Origin: Plantago ovata | Lineage: Eukaryota; Streptophyta; Magnoliopsida; Lamiales; Plantaginaceae | Direction of reading: 5' to 3' | Length of the DNA: 64,000 nt | Assembly: GCA_028274465.1 (NCBI GenBank) | Contig: CM051456.1 | Location: 101,407,348 to 101,471,347, forward strand | Shown here: positions 28,115-41,040 of the stretch, piece after piece | How positions within the stretch are numbered: the first letter of the stretch is position 1 | How the letters are laid out: the number at the start of each line of letters is the position of its first letter | Program-made: the position numbers and the translations under genes | The notes under the pieces: generated by a model | Seen by the model: only the letters and a program-made list of their open reading frames with translations | What the model was told of the DNA's origin: nothing | Database searches by the model: none

Positions 28115-29426
28115 TGATGCAACGCAGGATTGTCGGTCCCGATGAATCAAATAAATTTGTTATTTAGCCAAAGGCAATTCACGACTACAACGAAAACCGT
28201 AGTGTAGTAGTAGAATGACCTCGAGTGTCATTTTCTAAGGACTATAACTAGCTTTATCTAATTTAATTAAAGAATATAAAACAACAGATGGTATAGCAAA
28301 GGTTATTCTAACAGATAATGGAGATTGGTGATAGTATGGTCCTTCAAAGCATAACGGGTTAATAATCATGCGTAAATTCCTCGGTTTTGCATGGAGATCT
28401 TTGATCAATCAATTGTCCTGTTGCAATCATTAAACACTACGAAGATATAGATACTGACAGGTCAACACTATTGTCCAATTGTGTTCCGTAATTATTCAAT
28501 ACTACGAAGATGTAGATATGCATAGGTCGACGAGGTTCCAATTGTGCATAATAATTAATCAACATACGAAGATATAGGCTGTGCCTGATCAACGAAATAA
28601 AGCAATAACACGGAGTATAATGCGCGATATAGCCATTAGCATGATTATCAACCCTTCGCTAAGAATTCACATACTACCACCAACGATAAGTTTAGCTACT
28701 CATAGTTGTCATGCAATCAACAGAAATCATAGAAGAAAACATGTTGAAAGATATATAAAAATAAGTAGAATAAACCGTAAGATACAATGTTACCGAAGGT
28801 TGTCAGTCTCCAAAGAATCGCGATCTTACAAGCTCCAAACTGCTATGAAAAAGTATTTCCTAAGCTACGAACCCCCAGAACAGGCTCTGGGAAGTTCCTA
28901 CCTAAAACTACAGAGAAAGGTGAGAGAATAGGTCTGGAAAAGTATGAATTTCGGAGAAAAACTGAGTAACTATATATAGGCTTCGAATTTGTGTGGGGCG
29001 AAGGGCCCCACACACCGCGCGATTCGCCTGGTGTGGGGCGATTCGCCCCACGTCCCGGGCGATTCGCCCGGGAGTAAAATTCGCGGAATTCCACGTTTTC
29101 GACGCGTTTTTGGATTTCTTCCCCTTTTCGGACTCGGTTTCTGACTTCTAGTGGCCTTCTAACCTCCAGATTCGACCCCTAGGCTCCAAATCCTATCCGG
29201 AAACCTTCAGATACTCCAAATAGGCTTCTGGAACACCAATTCCTTGTCAACTTCAATATAATTGTCCGGAAATCCTCGTTTTTCAACCAAAACCTGTAAA
29301 ATAAAAACTAAAGGGAAACGTGACACTATTCTAATAAAATGCACTAAAATATAGCTAAATTAACATAGAGGATAGCTAAAATAGGTGAAAAAGACTCAAA
29401 TGAAAGTGTAAAATACACATTCATCA
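28115..29426 (-). repeat. D 3' LTR
   Basis: 1312 bases, nearly identical to 35172-36482. It contains a TATA-like CTATATATAG at 28970-28979. Beyond it come hairpins GTGGGGCG-ATT-CGCCCCAC (29033-29051) and CCCGGGCG-ATT-CGCCCGGG (29054-29072), which lie upstream of the TATA in the direction of transcription. No gene seen. Confidence 0.93.
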
Positions 29427-31387
29427 AACTCCCCAAACCGAACCTTTGCTTGTCCTCAAGCAACTAAGCTAGACTCTAATGCAAAAAACAATGCAACACA
29501 TAAAATGGAGTCTCATGCCAAATAAAATGAACTAATCTAATGAATCTATCAAATAACATATGAACAAAAACCATATAAATCAAAGCATGAATATAGGTTG
29601 AAGAATACCTCGATTGACTTATACACATCCACATAAGCACCTATGTCAAGACAAGATAGTCTCTCGTAACATTCTCTATCTGGACCTAGTCAGTCACGAC
29701 GTAATGAGGCATGCTAAGATACGAATGGTTGTCCCGTGCCTATGAAACTGAGGACTTACTTCTGTTCACCAAGTTAAGACTTTTCCTCAAAAGAGGTCGA
29801 ACCAGTACTGGCTCTCATCAAACGAAGGAGGGTTCCCTATAAAAGATAACACTCCCCTATTCTACCCATCTCTCAAGCAAAGCCTTAAGATATTCACCAC
29901 TTCCTGAATGGCAGGACGAGGGTGGTCTAGAACAGATGACACTAAAAAACAAAAGACAAAAAGTAGAAAATTACAACATGATTACGAACATTACAAGAAT
30001 TGGAAAATGAGACACAACACTTTGCTAAACTGCTATTTGGCTTTCTCTTTTGGACCCTTCTTTGCTTCTTTGGGTCTTTTTTTTCTTTTTTTTTCTTTCC
30101 AGTTTCTTTTTTTTTTTTCTTCTTTTTGTCTGGAATTGTTTTCTTTTTTTTTTCGATTTTAGCCAGCAGTAGCATAACAAAAAGAGAAACAAAATGACTC
30201 ACAACGACTTCCCCAAACCCATTCGAAGAATAGGTTGGAGTATAAAATTTACGAGAAAGGAAAAATAAACTCACAATACGGAAATGAAAAACGAAAAACA
30301 AGTCTAATGATGGTGTAACCCCCTCCCCAAACCTATTCGGAAGAATAGGTTATAAACAAAGGATCACACAACCTCACACTACCTCCTTCCTAGGCATTTA
30401 GAAATATCAAAGCATGGTGAAGACTTGTTGCCTCTTAGGTACATAATTACTCGGGAAAACAACCATAAGACCCTAACATGCATCATCCTATTATAAAGGC
30501 CTTCGTGAACCGCAGTAGAGAAAACACCACTAAGTGATGTCGAGACTACCAAGCTTAACTAAGTGCAATACATAAATGTGACAAGCCAAGCGAGAAAAAC
30601 CTCAAACAAATTCATAGAGATGAAGCATATGATTAAAGGCATAGTTAGTTGATCTACCCAATAAAAAAGTTCAATAAATTCGGCAATAAACTCCATATAA
30701 AACATGCAAGACTATCCTAGGATGAATGTAGTGAATGCAACCTAAAAAATCTAAGAAAGCAGTAAACGCGCAAATGCAGACGGATAAAATATGCAAGGTA
30801 CTATACTCATCCTACCAATACCAAGCTCCAAACTAACAACACTAGATCACTTAAATCCCATCCCCCCTCATGAAATTAACGCTAGTCCCTAGCAGTAAGA
30901 AAATGAGGAAATAAGATGTGATACTAGATGTTACCCCATGGTTTGGCCTCGGTCGGCTGAGTATGCTGCTTGTGAGTTATTGGGACTGCTCTGGGAGTTT
31001 TATAGGGTGTCATCAGGTCTTCTGGTAGGCGCGGTAGTTCCAATTATAGGTCGGATAGGAACAACTCCTCCATTAGTATCATCATTACCCGTATGGCCTT
31101 CATTGTCACCACTGTCACGCACATCCTCACTATTAGAGTTGTAGTGTCGAGTAGAATCCTCAAGATTAGCCGCCGCTGTTATGGAATCCTCCATCCTGTA
31201 GCCCTCCAATAGGTTGTGAACTGTTGAAGGAGAAAGAGCAGTGGTATCAGGACCTCCCCCTCCAGCGTTTTACACCCTGAGGAGGTTACAGTAAGCTGCT
31301 CGGATACTCAGAACTCTTCTACCATTTTTTCCAATGTCGACCACATTCTCTACGGTTGATCCGACCGATGTCTATATGATGCTCCCT
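29427..31387. other. D 3' non-coding region with PPT and hairpin modules
   Basis: PPT at 29427-29438 (CTCCCCAAACC on the plus strand), then a hairpin TTGCTTG-TCCT-CAAGCAA at 29446-29463. A pyrimidine tract at 30063-30150 is purine-rich on the element's strand. CCCCAAAC plus hairpin modules lie at about 30211-30236 (imperfect) and 30324-30351 (AACCTATTC-GGAA-GAATAGGTT). No ORF is supported before 31388. Confidence 0.75.
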
Positions 31388-31798
31388 TTAGAGGCAGTCA
31401 AGGGGCACCCCAACGAGGGTCTGGGCACCCATGTCATTATGTTTTGGAACCAAGCTAGCGCCTCGGAACCTTCTAGCAACTGCGAACTCAAGATTGAATC
31501 CGCCGCGGCAAGATTGTCCCAGTGCCTTCCAGTTGACTCGAACTTTGCAGTCCTTGTGATGGATTGCTGACGTAATAATGGTTTCTGTCCCTTCGGTGGT
31601 GCATGAATAGGCATGGGAGTCCTTACTCCAGGTGTACTCTAGCTCCTCCTCTTGGATAATCCACGACGTTGCTGCAAGAGCCCGTGGCTCGAACGCACAT
31701 CTAACGAGGTCACTCTTCTTGACATGGTTGTAATTGATCTCCCTCCAATACTTCATAGTAATCATACGGGAATGCTCCTTTCCCATGGCATGATTCCT
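31388..31798 (-). CDS. D small ORF of unknown function at the ORF2 position
   Basis: About 137 residues if started at the ATG of GCCATGGGAAAG; the frame is open a little upstream. A strong splice-acceptor-like TTGTTTGCAG lies about a dozen bases ahead of it. Motifs such as RCAFEPRALAATSWIIQ and EELEYTWSKDSHAYSCTTEG are shared with F (61277-61549), although F is shorter and differs at several residues. I recognise no family, and similarity to E ORF2 is not evident. It may be a remnant of a longer ORF2. Low confidence that it is translated. Confidence 0.35.
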   Translation of the reverse strand, partial: RNHAMGKEHSRMITMKYWREINYNHVKKSDLVRCAFEPRALAATSWIIQEEELEYTWSKDSHAYSCTTEGTETIITSAIHHKDCKVRVNWKALGQSCRGGFNLEFAVARRFRGASLVPKHNDMGAQTLVGVPLDCL

Positions 31799-32866
31799 GC
31801 AAACAACAGTTAGTACCTCGTATGACACAAAACTGACTCATGCATATGCTAGAGTAAGAACGAAACAAACAAGTGATAAAATCAACAATCGAGCTCCCCA
31901 AATCCCTAATGTCTAGCCTAGCTTCTTCAACGTGCAACATATCAATGTAACTACTACATGCAATACATCACATTATGCTCTTGCTAGACAACCAATAACC
32001 TAGATAACAAGGCTCAATTCATACCATAGTAGCGAAAAATTCTAGCATCATAAATCCTCATACTCAACAATTAAGCATTCTATCATCAAATCCATCATCC
32101 TTACATCAATAAACACAATCATATGCAAGAAATCAAAGATAAAAATATATTGCATAACAAGATATATCATCTGGTAGCAAAATTCCCAAATCAACAATCC
32201 AAGCATAATTGAGCATGCAATTGATAGTAAATAAAGCTTCTAATCACACAAACAACTTACCCATGCATCATATAAACATAATTGAAGCTCAAATTAGAAA
32301 ACCCCCAAATTTGAAAAATTAGGGTTCATAAGAAGATACCTCAGATCTGAAAAACTAATGCACTAGGGTGAAATTTGTTCGGATGAAAGGATAGATCATG
32401 TAATAGGCTTCGATTGAAGCTATAGAACACTAAATTTAGTGAAGAAATGAAGAAGTTATGAAATTTTGAAGTAATTTTCGCAAGTTTCGGTTTTTGTGGA
32501 GGAGGAATGATGAAGATATGAAGAAATGAGGAGAAGGGGATGAATCTCGCGTTTTTAATCTTCTGGGACCGTGGGGCGAGTCGCCCCACACGGGGCGATT
32601 CGCCCCCCGCTCCCCGATGCGGGGAGACGGTCATTTCGACAAAAACGCGGTTTTTAATCCCCGAAACCAATCTTTCATAAAACCACTCGAAAAATCTCAC
32701 TCAAACATAAGCACATACGACACAGAGATGAACAAATTCACATATGAGAAGCAAATATTCAATAATGAATGCATGCAATAAAGCGGTAAAGAAAGCGATA
32801 AAAACTCCGGGTTGCCTTCCGGATAGCGCCATTGTTTAAAGTCTTTGACTCGACTTCTGTCTGCGC
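31799..32866 (-). promoter_or_regulatory. D spacer with LTR-like hairpins and putative leader intron
   Basis: No ORF. Hairpins GTGGGGCG-AGT-CGCCCCAC (32571-32589), GGGGCG-ATT-CGCCCC (32592-32606) and CTCCCC-GATGC-GGGGAG (32610-32626) repeat the LTR motif. On the minus strand they are followed by CT-rich leader-like sequence and CTGAG|GTATCT near 32340, a donor-like site, with the acceptor-like TTGTTTGCAG near 31800. The same order is present in E and F. Confidence 0.4.
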
Positions 32867-35025
32867 CTAGCTCTTCTTTCTGCGGGTACTAGACTTCCCC
32901 TTCATTGGTCTCCTCTCCATGCCACGAACCTGTGAATAAGAAAGAACATAGGCTGCAAGACCACAGTAGTGAGTAGTGTAAGGAATATCAGGCGGATCAG
33001 GTGGATCAGATATGGCTTGCAACACGTGTTGCTTGCCATCCACTTCAATAGTGCAAGTTCTTTGGTAGATGTCCATCACGGAGCGTAGCTTAGTCAAGAA
33101 CGTTCGCCCCAAGAGAATGACATCCCCCGTCCCAGGTGCAGACGCCGACATAACTACAAAATTGGTGTATACAGAAGCTTCACCAATCTTGACCAACACA
33201 TTTTTTACAACGCCTTCGGGTCTCACAAAGGATCCATCCACCAGTTGCACAATAGTCCTATGCTCAGATAGTTTTCCAAGGCTACTCTTCTCAAACACAT
33301 TCAAAGGGAGCACATTAGAGTAGGATCCCGTGTCTAGTGTGGCACGGACATCTTCAAGTTCCCCAATCCCGACCTTAACATCGAAACTTTTAGGGAGTGG
33401 CTCGGGATCCTCTTGCTCCTCATCACTCTCGTCAGAACCAAGGTCCTTCTCTTCTTCCTTAGCCTGTGGGAGTACTTCCCTCTTGCAACACTCGCACATA
33501 GTAACTTTTTTGATGGTGATTTCATCAGGTAGATCACCAGCCAATGTAATGGAGTTCGACTTCTCAGTGTTGCTAGGCAGCTTGCCTTGCTCCCTACTTG
33601 CTCCTCGGTCGATCAACTCTTGCATCTTTTGGTGGGCAAGCCTAGTACTCTCTTCCAACCTATCAAGTCTCGATCTAGTCTTCTCAGAATCTTCTTCATA
33701 ACGTTTGAGAAAACTTTGAGTGTGATCAACCATCTTTTGCAAGTTCTCCATCAGTTGAGCCGACTTCGACTTCGGTGGCTCTTTCGGAGCGGGGTTTTCG
33801 CAGTGATCATTACCATAGTTTAGCCTACTACGGTCTTGGTTAGGGCCATAAGTTTGTTTAGCCGGTGCATATCCTTGATTATTTCGGAACCCTCTTCTCC
33901 AAAATCCACCTCGAGGATTCCTACTGTCTTGTCCGTAGCTAGCTTCTTGAGTACCAAACTCCGTAGCAAAGGCTTCCTCTTCGCCTCCTCAAGCCCAGTT
34001 GCCATCATCATATGCAAGCTCCGATCTACACATATGAGCCCCATGCCCATAGTTCTTGCATATTCGACATACTTCGTTCGAAACAGTTGTTCCAGTGGCG
34101 CTCTTGAGGACTTGCTTCAATTCATTGGTAAAGCACTCGAATTGATCCCCATTCCCCCTATACATAGGGGCTTCTTGAGTCGGTGGAGCTTCAGGTCCAC
34201 GTCTCCTAACCATCGCTCTTGGGTCCTTGAACTGCGAACCCTTAGCAAGCCTTTCGAAAACTGCCCAGACGGCTTCTGCAGTTTCCTCCCAAATATTGCC
34301 TCGGCATTGGAAATCCACCACTTGTTGGTTCTCGAAGGTTAGTCCATTGTAGAAGTGTTGGACTAGGTCAGAAAGTTCAAAACCATGGTGAGGGAACTTG
34401 TTCGTGAGATCTTGGAACCTCTCAAACGCGGTGTAGATGGTCTCATCATAGTCTTGTTTGAATCCAGTGATTTACGCCTTGAGCGCGGTAGTCAGGGTGT
34501 GAGGGAAGTATTTTCCATGAAAGCTGAAAAAACCTTCTACCAAGTGTCCAACGAGCCTGCTGGTAGAGAACTCAACCATGACTTGGCTCTGTCGCCAAGC
34601 CCCATAGCAAAAACCTTCATCCGTAACTCATCCGTTGTTATTTCAACTCCGGGTCGTGGGAGTTGGTTGACGAAATCATCGATATCGTGCAAGTATCCCA
34701 TCACATCTTCCCTTGCTAAGCCATAGAACCTCGGAAGTTGTTGGAATGCGTGGTTCTTGATTTCCAGATCTCGAGTTGCAGACGAGAGAACAATCGTCGG
34801 TCCCCTCATACGATCCTTAGTGGGTTGAACCCATGCTTTCAGTGGTCTAGCTTCTGCCATTCCGTCGATTTCCTTGAAAAGACTGTGTAGAGATTCAGAG
34901 AAATCGGTATCCTCTATTTCCTCTAGTGCACGCCTTTGAAGTAGTCGCCTTCTTTGGTGGTAGACTCTGTCGATCTCAGCAATTGAATCAGCAAGCGGTG
35001 TTCCTCTAGATCGTGTATGTGGCAT
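32867..35025 (-). pseudogene. gag: D gag-protease (broken)
   Basis: Begins MPHTRSRG at 35025, 126 bases from the PBS. The gag core reads AKSWLSSLPAGSLDTW, then TAG near 34536 and a frameshift in FMENTS (FMGKYF expected). Reading resumes at 34321 with VVDFQCRGNIWEETAEAVWAVFERLA. Zinc knuckle CRICKNYGHGAHMC lies near 34050. A TGA near 33987 replaces the CGA Arg codon kept in F. From 33751 the frame is open to the end: coiled region, CECC motif, acidic stretch, protease ATLDTGSYSNVLPLNVF and VILLGRTFL, then a basic tail with GKSSTRRKKS. No pol follows. Confidence 0.87.
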
Positions 35026-35150
35026 ACACTATCTGTAACAGACTAGGAAAGCAGTATCAGAGAGAGATTAAAAAAGGAAAACTAAAACTAATAGAATTAG
35101 GAATTGAATGCTGAAAATATAAACAAATTAAACAGAAAAAAGGAGTATAG

Positions 35151-35168
35151 TCCCCGGCAACGGCGCCA
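35151..35168 (-). other. D primer binding site (tRNA-Asp)
   Basis: TCCCCGGCAACGGCGCCA on the plus strand, three bases from the 5' LTR; identical to the E PBS. Confidence 0.88.
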
Positions 35169-35171
35169 ATT

Positions 35172-36482
35172 TGATGCAACGCAGGATTGTCGGTCCCGAT
35201 TAATCAAATAAATTTGTTATTTAGCCAAAGGCAATTCACGACTACAACGAAAACCGTAGTGTAGTAGTAGAATGACTTCGAGTGTCGTTCTCTAAGGACT
35301 ATAACTAGCTTTATCTAATTTAATTAAAGAATTTAAAACAGCAGATGGTATAGCAAAGGTTTTTCTAACGGATAATGGAGATTGGTGATAGTATGGTCCT
35401 TCAAAGCATAACAGGTTAATTATCATGCGTAAATTCCTCGGTTTTGCATGGAGATCTTTGATCAATCAATTGTCCTGTTGCAATCATTAAACACTACGAA
35501 GATATAGATACTGACAGGTCAACACTATTGTCCAATTGTGTTCCGTAATTATTCAACACTACAAAGATATAGATATGCATAGGTCGACGAGGGTCCAATT
35601 GTGCATAATAATTAATCAACATACGAAGATATAGGTTGTGCCTGACCAACGAAATAAAGCAATAACACGGAGTATAATGCGCGATACAGCCATTAGCATG
35701 ATTATCAACCCTTCGCTAAGAATTCACATACTACCACCAACGATAAGTTTAGCTACTCATAGTTGTCATGCAATCAACAGAAATCATAGAAGAAAACATG
35801 TTGAAAGATATATAAAAATAAGTAGAATAAACCGTAAGATACAATGTTACCGAAGGTTGTCAGTCTCCGAAGAATCGCGATCTTACAAGCTCCAAACTGC
35901 TATGAAAAAGTATCTCCTAAGCTACGAACCCGCAGAACAGGCTCTGGGAAGTTCCTACCTAAAACTACAGAGAAATGTGAGAGAATAGGTCTGGAAAAGT
36001 ATGAATTTCGGAGAAAAACTGAGCAACTATATAAAGGCTTCGAATTTGTGTGGGGCGAAGGGCCCCACACACCGCGCGATTCGCCTTGTGTGGGGCGATT
36101 CGCCCCACGTCCCGGGCGATTCGCCCGGGAGTAAAATTCGCGGAATTCCACGTTTTCGACGCGTTTTTGGATTTCTTCCCCTTTTCGGACTCGGTTTCTG
36201 ACTTCTAGTGGCCTTCTAACCTCCAGATTCGACCCCTAGACTCCAAATCTTATCCGGAAACCTTCAGATACTCCAAATAGGCTTCTGGAACACCAATTCC
36301 TTGTCAACTTCAATATAATTGCTCGAAAATCCTCGTTTTTCAACCAAAACCTGTAAAATAAAAACTAAAGGGAAACGTGACACTATTCTAATAAAATGCA
36401 CTAAAATATAGCTAAATTAACATAGATGATAGCTAAAATAGGTGAAAAGACTCAAATGAAAGTGTAAAATACACATTCATCA
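35172..36482 (-). repeat. D 5' LTR
   Basis: 1311 bases with TGATG/CATCA ends, next to the PBS on one side and ATAGT on the other. It carries the same two GCG-ATT-CGC hairpins near 36090-36130. The TATA-like site at 36027-36035 is CTATATAAA here, one base different from the other LTR. Confidence 0.93.
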
Positions 36483-38106
36483 ATAGTCTACTATATATAG
36501 TAGTCAATAGAAGCCTAAAGAATAATCAATTAGACTTCATAAAGGATTAAGAATCTAATTCTTATTGCACAAGGAAACCAATTCAAGTCTAGATTCATTC
36601 CCAATCAAATTAAAACTCAATCAGGAAAATCTAACTTATCCCTTGACTTCTAATAGAGGAAGGAGTCGAACCCCTTGCCCTACTACTGCAGCTGCGCGCG
36701 CGTCCAAGGGGGGTCAGGTGGGTCCCGATTTTGGGACACACTTATAATTCTAAGGCAATTCAAACTCCAAGTAGATTTTGCCCATGTGCATATATTAATT
36801 CCAAATTAACATATCCTTTCAAATCAAACCTCTATTATATTTCTAAAATATAATCTTTAATTGTATTTACATAAAATACAATTAATCAGCCAATTCAATT
36901 AATAATTTCAAATTATTAATTGAGCCACAAATTATTATAATTAATTCCAAATCAATTATAATTCATCAATCACAATTAATTCTAAATTAATTGCGATTCC
37001 ATCTTCAAAGATATTCGGATAAGCTGAATCACCACATAGTGTGACCCATAGAGCCTCATTGTATTGAGCAAGTGCTACACTAGGCAAAATGGAATTCCTA
37101 GACAGTTCCATTTGCAATATTAATACATGAGGACGTTTGAGAGGTTTCTCAAAGAAAACCCTTTCGTTGTGAAGTCTGTTGCGCTCAACGCGGCGATGGT
37201 AACGTCCCTTCATCTGACTGACTCGAATGCATCTAGGATCGATGAAGTGTCTATCCCCATAATACATCCACGAGCGTCTTCGGTGAGTTTCTTGGTGAAT
37301 CCAATATCTATTATGACTATCATAATAATATTGATACGCTGGCCAACGATTTGACCAATCACAACTATGAACGACTATGAGCAGTGCTCTCCTGTGCTAC
37401 ACATGAGAGATGAATCCTTCACAGAATCACTTATCATCCCCATTTGTATGTAGCTATAATCCTGGAACGTGTCTTGGGTCAACTGCTTATTCAGAGCTGA
37501 CATCGACGGGTCCACCAAGGATATGGGGCAACAAATGTGATGATAAAGTCCTGTAAGTCCAAAGGACGACTGGCATCACTTCGACAACTTTTCGGTTCCC
37601 ATAGACACTTCGGTGTAGAGTATAAATCGATGGGAGTTTCCGGTGGGTACTTCCATTGTTCGGTAATCACCCTTCGAACAACTATGCGGAGTTATGGGAA
37701 CGTTTCTTGATTGTCCAACAATCCGTTCCGTGGTCGTGGGATCGGCTCACACTTGCTCTAACAAGTATAACCTCCACGCATACTAGTCTCAGTTGGTTCA
37801 TTCAGACCCCTACATCCGAGATGAACCTCGACTAGGGAGATTTTGGGATAGATGATAACTCACATAGCTCCCACTATCTGTGTGATCGGTCATCTATCAG
37901 AGGGGACATGTTTGATATCAATACAGACAGGAATAGAGATATGACATGCTGTATGCCTGGTGTAATATAAATATGAAAGCGATACTCAATAGTCAAACAA
38001 ACAAACATATATTATATTACGTTGACCTGTGTAATAGTACATATATTCCCTTAATAAGGGTTGTCTGCCCTTAATAAAGACTGTCTCTATGACATATACA
38101 CTATCA
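36483..38106 (-). repeat. C2 3' LTR, second part
   Basis: Continuation of the C2 LTR after D, beginning with the duplicated ATAGT and ending ACTATCA at 38106. It aligns with 44476-45829 of the 5' LTR up to the H insertion, and shows what C2 sequence follows that point (ACTATCTGTGTG). No gene seen. Confidence 0.9.
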
Positions 38107-38119
38107 ATCTCCCACTTGG
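38107..38119 (-). other. C2 polypurine tract
   Basis: Minus-strand CCAAGTGGGAGAT abutting the 3' LTR, identical to the C1 tract at 6420-6432. Confidence 0.85.
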
Positions 38120-38120
38120 A

Positions 38121-38603
38121 CTAGACCCAGTCACCTTTATGCTTAATACCTAGATTAACATAATGTCTTAAGTGGACATCCACTGATAAGACCCTGGTGA
38201 AAGGATCTGCCACGTTGTCCGTGGTTGAGACACGTTCTATACTAACTTCTCCTCTATCAATAATCTCACGTATAACGTGATACTTTCTAAGTACATATTT
38301 GTTCTTGTTTGTAGATCTAGGCTCCTTGGCTTGAGCGACGGCGCCCGTGTTGTCACAATAAATCGCTATTGGACTAGGAGCAGGAACAACCCTCAATTCC
38401 TTCAAGAACTCTGAAATCCAGACAGCTTCTTTCGATGCTTCTGATGCAGCAATGTACTCGGCTTCTGTGGATGAGTCAGCAATCGTGGCTTGCTTAGAAC
38501 TCTTCCAACAGATAGCTCCTCCGTTCAATTTGAATACGTATCCTGTCTGTGACTTAAAGTCATCAGGATCTGATTCAAATCCAGCGTCGACATAACCAGA
38601 CAT
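38121..38603 (-). pseudogene. C2 RNase H domain
   Basis: Open frame of 160 residues: GYVDAGFESDPDD (Asp), SSTEAEYIAASEASKEAVW (Glu), AIYCDNTGAVAQAK (Asp) and VSTTDNVADPFTR. It ends only two bases from the polypurine tract, as expected for the last domain of copia pol. A stop near 38606 (FGGEP then TAA-type break) separates it from the RT in this copy. Confidence 0.88.
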
Positions 38604-39660
38604 CTTTAATTATGGTTCTCCACCAAACACCAAGAACATTTCCTTAGTCCGTCGAAGGTACTTAAGAATGTTCTTTACAGCAGTCCAGTGAGGTAGTCCT
38701 GGATTCTGTTGGTGTCGACAAGTGACACTAAGCTCATATGCCACATCTGGCCTTGTGCAATTCATTGCATACATAATAGACCCTACTTCCAAAGCATAGG
38801 GCACACGACTCATTGCCTTTCTTTCTTCATCAGTTTTAGGACTATCCTTAACTGATAGAACGATCCCATGCCTAGCTGGGAGAAAGCCTCTCTTTGAGTC
38901 GTCCATCTTATAACGCTTCAGTATTTTGTCGATGTAGGTGGACTGTGTCAATCCTAACATCCTCTTGGACCTATCTCTATAGATCTTTATCCCTAAGATG
39001 TAGTTCGCTTCACCCAAGTCCTTCATTGAGAAGGTACTTGATAACAAAACTTTTGTCTCTTCTAGCATAGAGACATTGTTTCCCATGATCAAAATGTCAT
39101 CAACATAAATGATCATGAAAACGACTCCCTTGTCGTTGTGCCTAGTGTAGACACAGGTATCTTCTATGCTTCTGACGAAGTCAAACGATTTGACAGCTTC
39201 GTCAAAGCGGATATTCCAGCTCCTAGACGCTTGCTTTAGCCCATAGATGGATCTCTGTAATTTGCATACAGCAGTTGGCCTGGTTTACTAATAAAACCTT
39301 CCGGTTGTACCATATAGACCTATTCCTCAAGGTTGCCATTGAGGAAGGCAGTCTTTACATCCATCTTCCAGATCTCATAATCATAGTAGGCAGCTATCGC
39401 AAGTAGAATTCGAATAGACTTCAACTTTGCTACCGGTGAAAAGGTTTCATCGTAATCGATGCCATACCTTTGCGTGTAGCCCTTCGCCACAAGTCTAGCC
39501 TTGTGCGTTTGTACCCTGCCATCGGCATCTGTCTTTCGTTTAAAGACCCATTTGCACCCAATAGGTCTAACCCCTTGGGGCAAGTCTACCAAGCTCCAAA
39601 CTTGGTTCAGGTACATGGAGTCCATTTCCAATTCCATGGCCTCTTGCCATTTGTCTGAGT
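38604..39660 (-). pseudogene. C2 reverse transcriptase (broken)
   Basis: Minus-strand RVT_2: NQVWSLVDLPQGVRPIGCKWVF and DYDETFSPVAKLKSIRILLA, then MDVKTAFLNGNLEE, directly followed by TAG at about 39318. The middle part is shifted near 39290, where KPTAV-type residues replace the usual linker. From 39116 the catalytic MIIYVDDILIMGNN is in frame with the rest (MKDLGEANYILGIKIYRDRS, MYAMNCTRPDVAYELS). Enough remains to be sure of the family, but not of activity. Confidence 0.88.
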
Positions 39661-41040
39661 CAATATCATTTATTGCCTCTTTGTAGGTCTCGGGGCCTTC
39701 CCGATCTGATAAGCCAACATCAAGTTCACTGATGTCTTCTATCATAAGGCTTTGCTTCTGAGGCCCTTTTGGGATCCTCTTCGACCTATGGAGCTCGACT
39801 GGTGCTTTTGTCGGTGTTTCTGGTGCTTTTATTTTCTGGATTCGTGTAACACGAACATTATCAGTGGGCACTGATGCAGCCGGTCGCGTGCTGCGACCCC
39901 GTTCCCTAGCGGGAGGCTGCTCTTGTGCAACTTGTTGCACAGGTTGATTGACAACGGGTTCTATTGGTGTTGTTTCAACTGTTGATCTAATCACAGGACT
40001 CCCACTAAAAATGACATGCCTAGCAAGTGTCATATCATTACCCTTCTCTGCTTCGAAAGCTCCAACTGAACTTGAGTCCAAATCAGAAGATTTAGAGAAC
40101 TCATGTTCGCGCGTGTCAAAGTCTTGAATTTCTTCAAGTTCTATCATATCATCTAACCTCTTTTTTTCGAGGTATTCTGCTTCTAAAAACTTGACGTTTC
40201 TAGATACTATCACCTTGTGATCTTCGCATGATAGAATTCATAGCCTCTCGTCTGACGAGGATAGCCTATGAAATAAACTTTGACACCCTTGGCATCTAGC
40301 TTATCAGTGAGCATCAATTTGACTATCGCAGGACAGCCCCAAGGTCTAAGATAGCCCAGTGAGGGCTTCTTTCCCTTCCATAACTCATAAGGAGTTTTCT
40401 CCACTGATTTAGATGGTACACGGTTCAGAATGTAGATTGCAGTTTGTAGTGCATATCCCCATAGATATTTTGGAATAGTCGAGAATCCAATCATTGATCT
40501 CACCATGTCTAGCAGGGTTCGATTCCTTCTCTCAGCCACACCATTTAGTTGTGGTGTTCCAGGAGGGGTCCATTGCGATTGAATTCCATTCTCCTTCAAG
40601 TAGTCGATAAATTCTTCACTAAGGTATTCACCTCCTCGATCTGATCGAAAAGTGACTATCCTTAGGTTCAATTCATTCTCGACCTCATTCCTAACCTCCT
40701 TGAATTTCCCAAAGGTCTCAGATTTATTCCTCATAAGATAAATATATCCATACCTTGAGAAATCCTCAGTAAAGGTAACGAACTAAGGATAACCTCCACG
40801 TGCATGGACTTTAAAAGGTCCACATACATAGGTATGTATGAGCTCTAAGCAGCGAGTGGCACGAACACTTTGTCCAACAAAGGGTTTGTTCGTCATCTTA
40901 CCCTTAACACATGATTCGCATGTACCATATGATTCAAAATCAAATGGTTCTAAGTAGTCCAACTTCCTTAGTCTTTGAATCCGTGTTTCATTGATATGGC
41001 CTAGCCGACAATGCCATAGATAAGATGGATTATTCTTCCT
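39661..41040 (-). pseudogene. C2 integrase and linker (broken)
   Basis: LWHCRLGHINE...CESCVKGK gives the HHCC finger. The core reads LIHTYVCGPF where C1 has HSDVCGPF, so the first catalytic Asp is changed to Tyr. Then comes a TAG at 40783-40785 after GGYP. The next frame part holds [23 protein letters not shown] and [14 protein letters not shown] frameshift near 40210 leads into NVKFLEAEYLEKK and an acidic, Pro/Thr-rich linker to the RT. The intact middle ([20 protein letters not shown]) shows what C1 lost at its inversion breakpoint. Confidence 0.88.

Larger units (their letters stand above)
28115..36482 (-). mobile_element. D, pol-less Athila-like gypsy retrotransposon inserted in the C2 3' LTR
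   Basis: Complete element with TGATG/CATCA LTR ends and target duplication ATAGT (28110-28114 and 36483-36487). Removing it restores CTCTCTAATAGTCTAC as found uninterrupted at 44473-44488. Minus-strand order: 5' LTR, tRNA-Asp PBS, gag-protease, spacer, small ORF, 3' non-coding modules, PPT, 3' LTR. No RT or integrase. The two LTRs differ at few positions, so insertion looks recent relative to its hosts. Confidence 0.92.
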
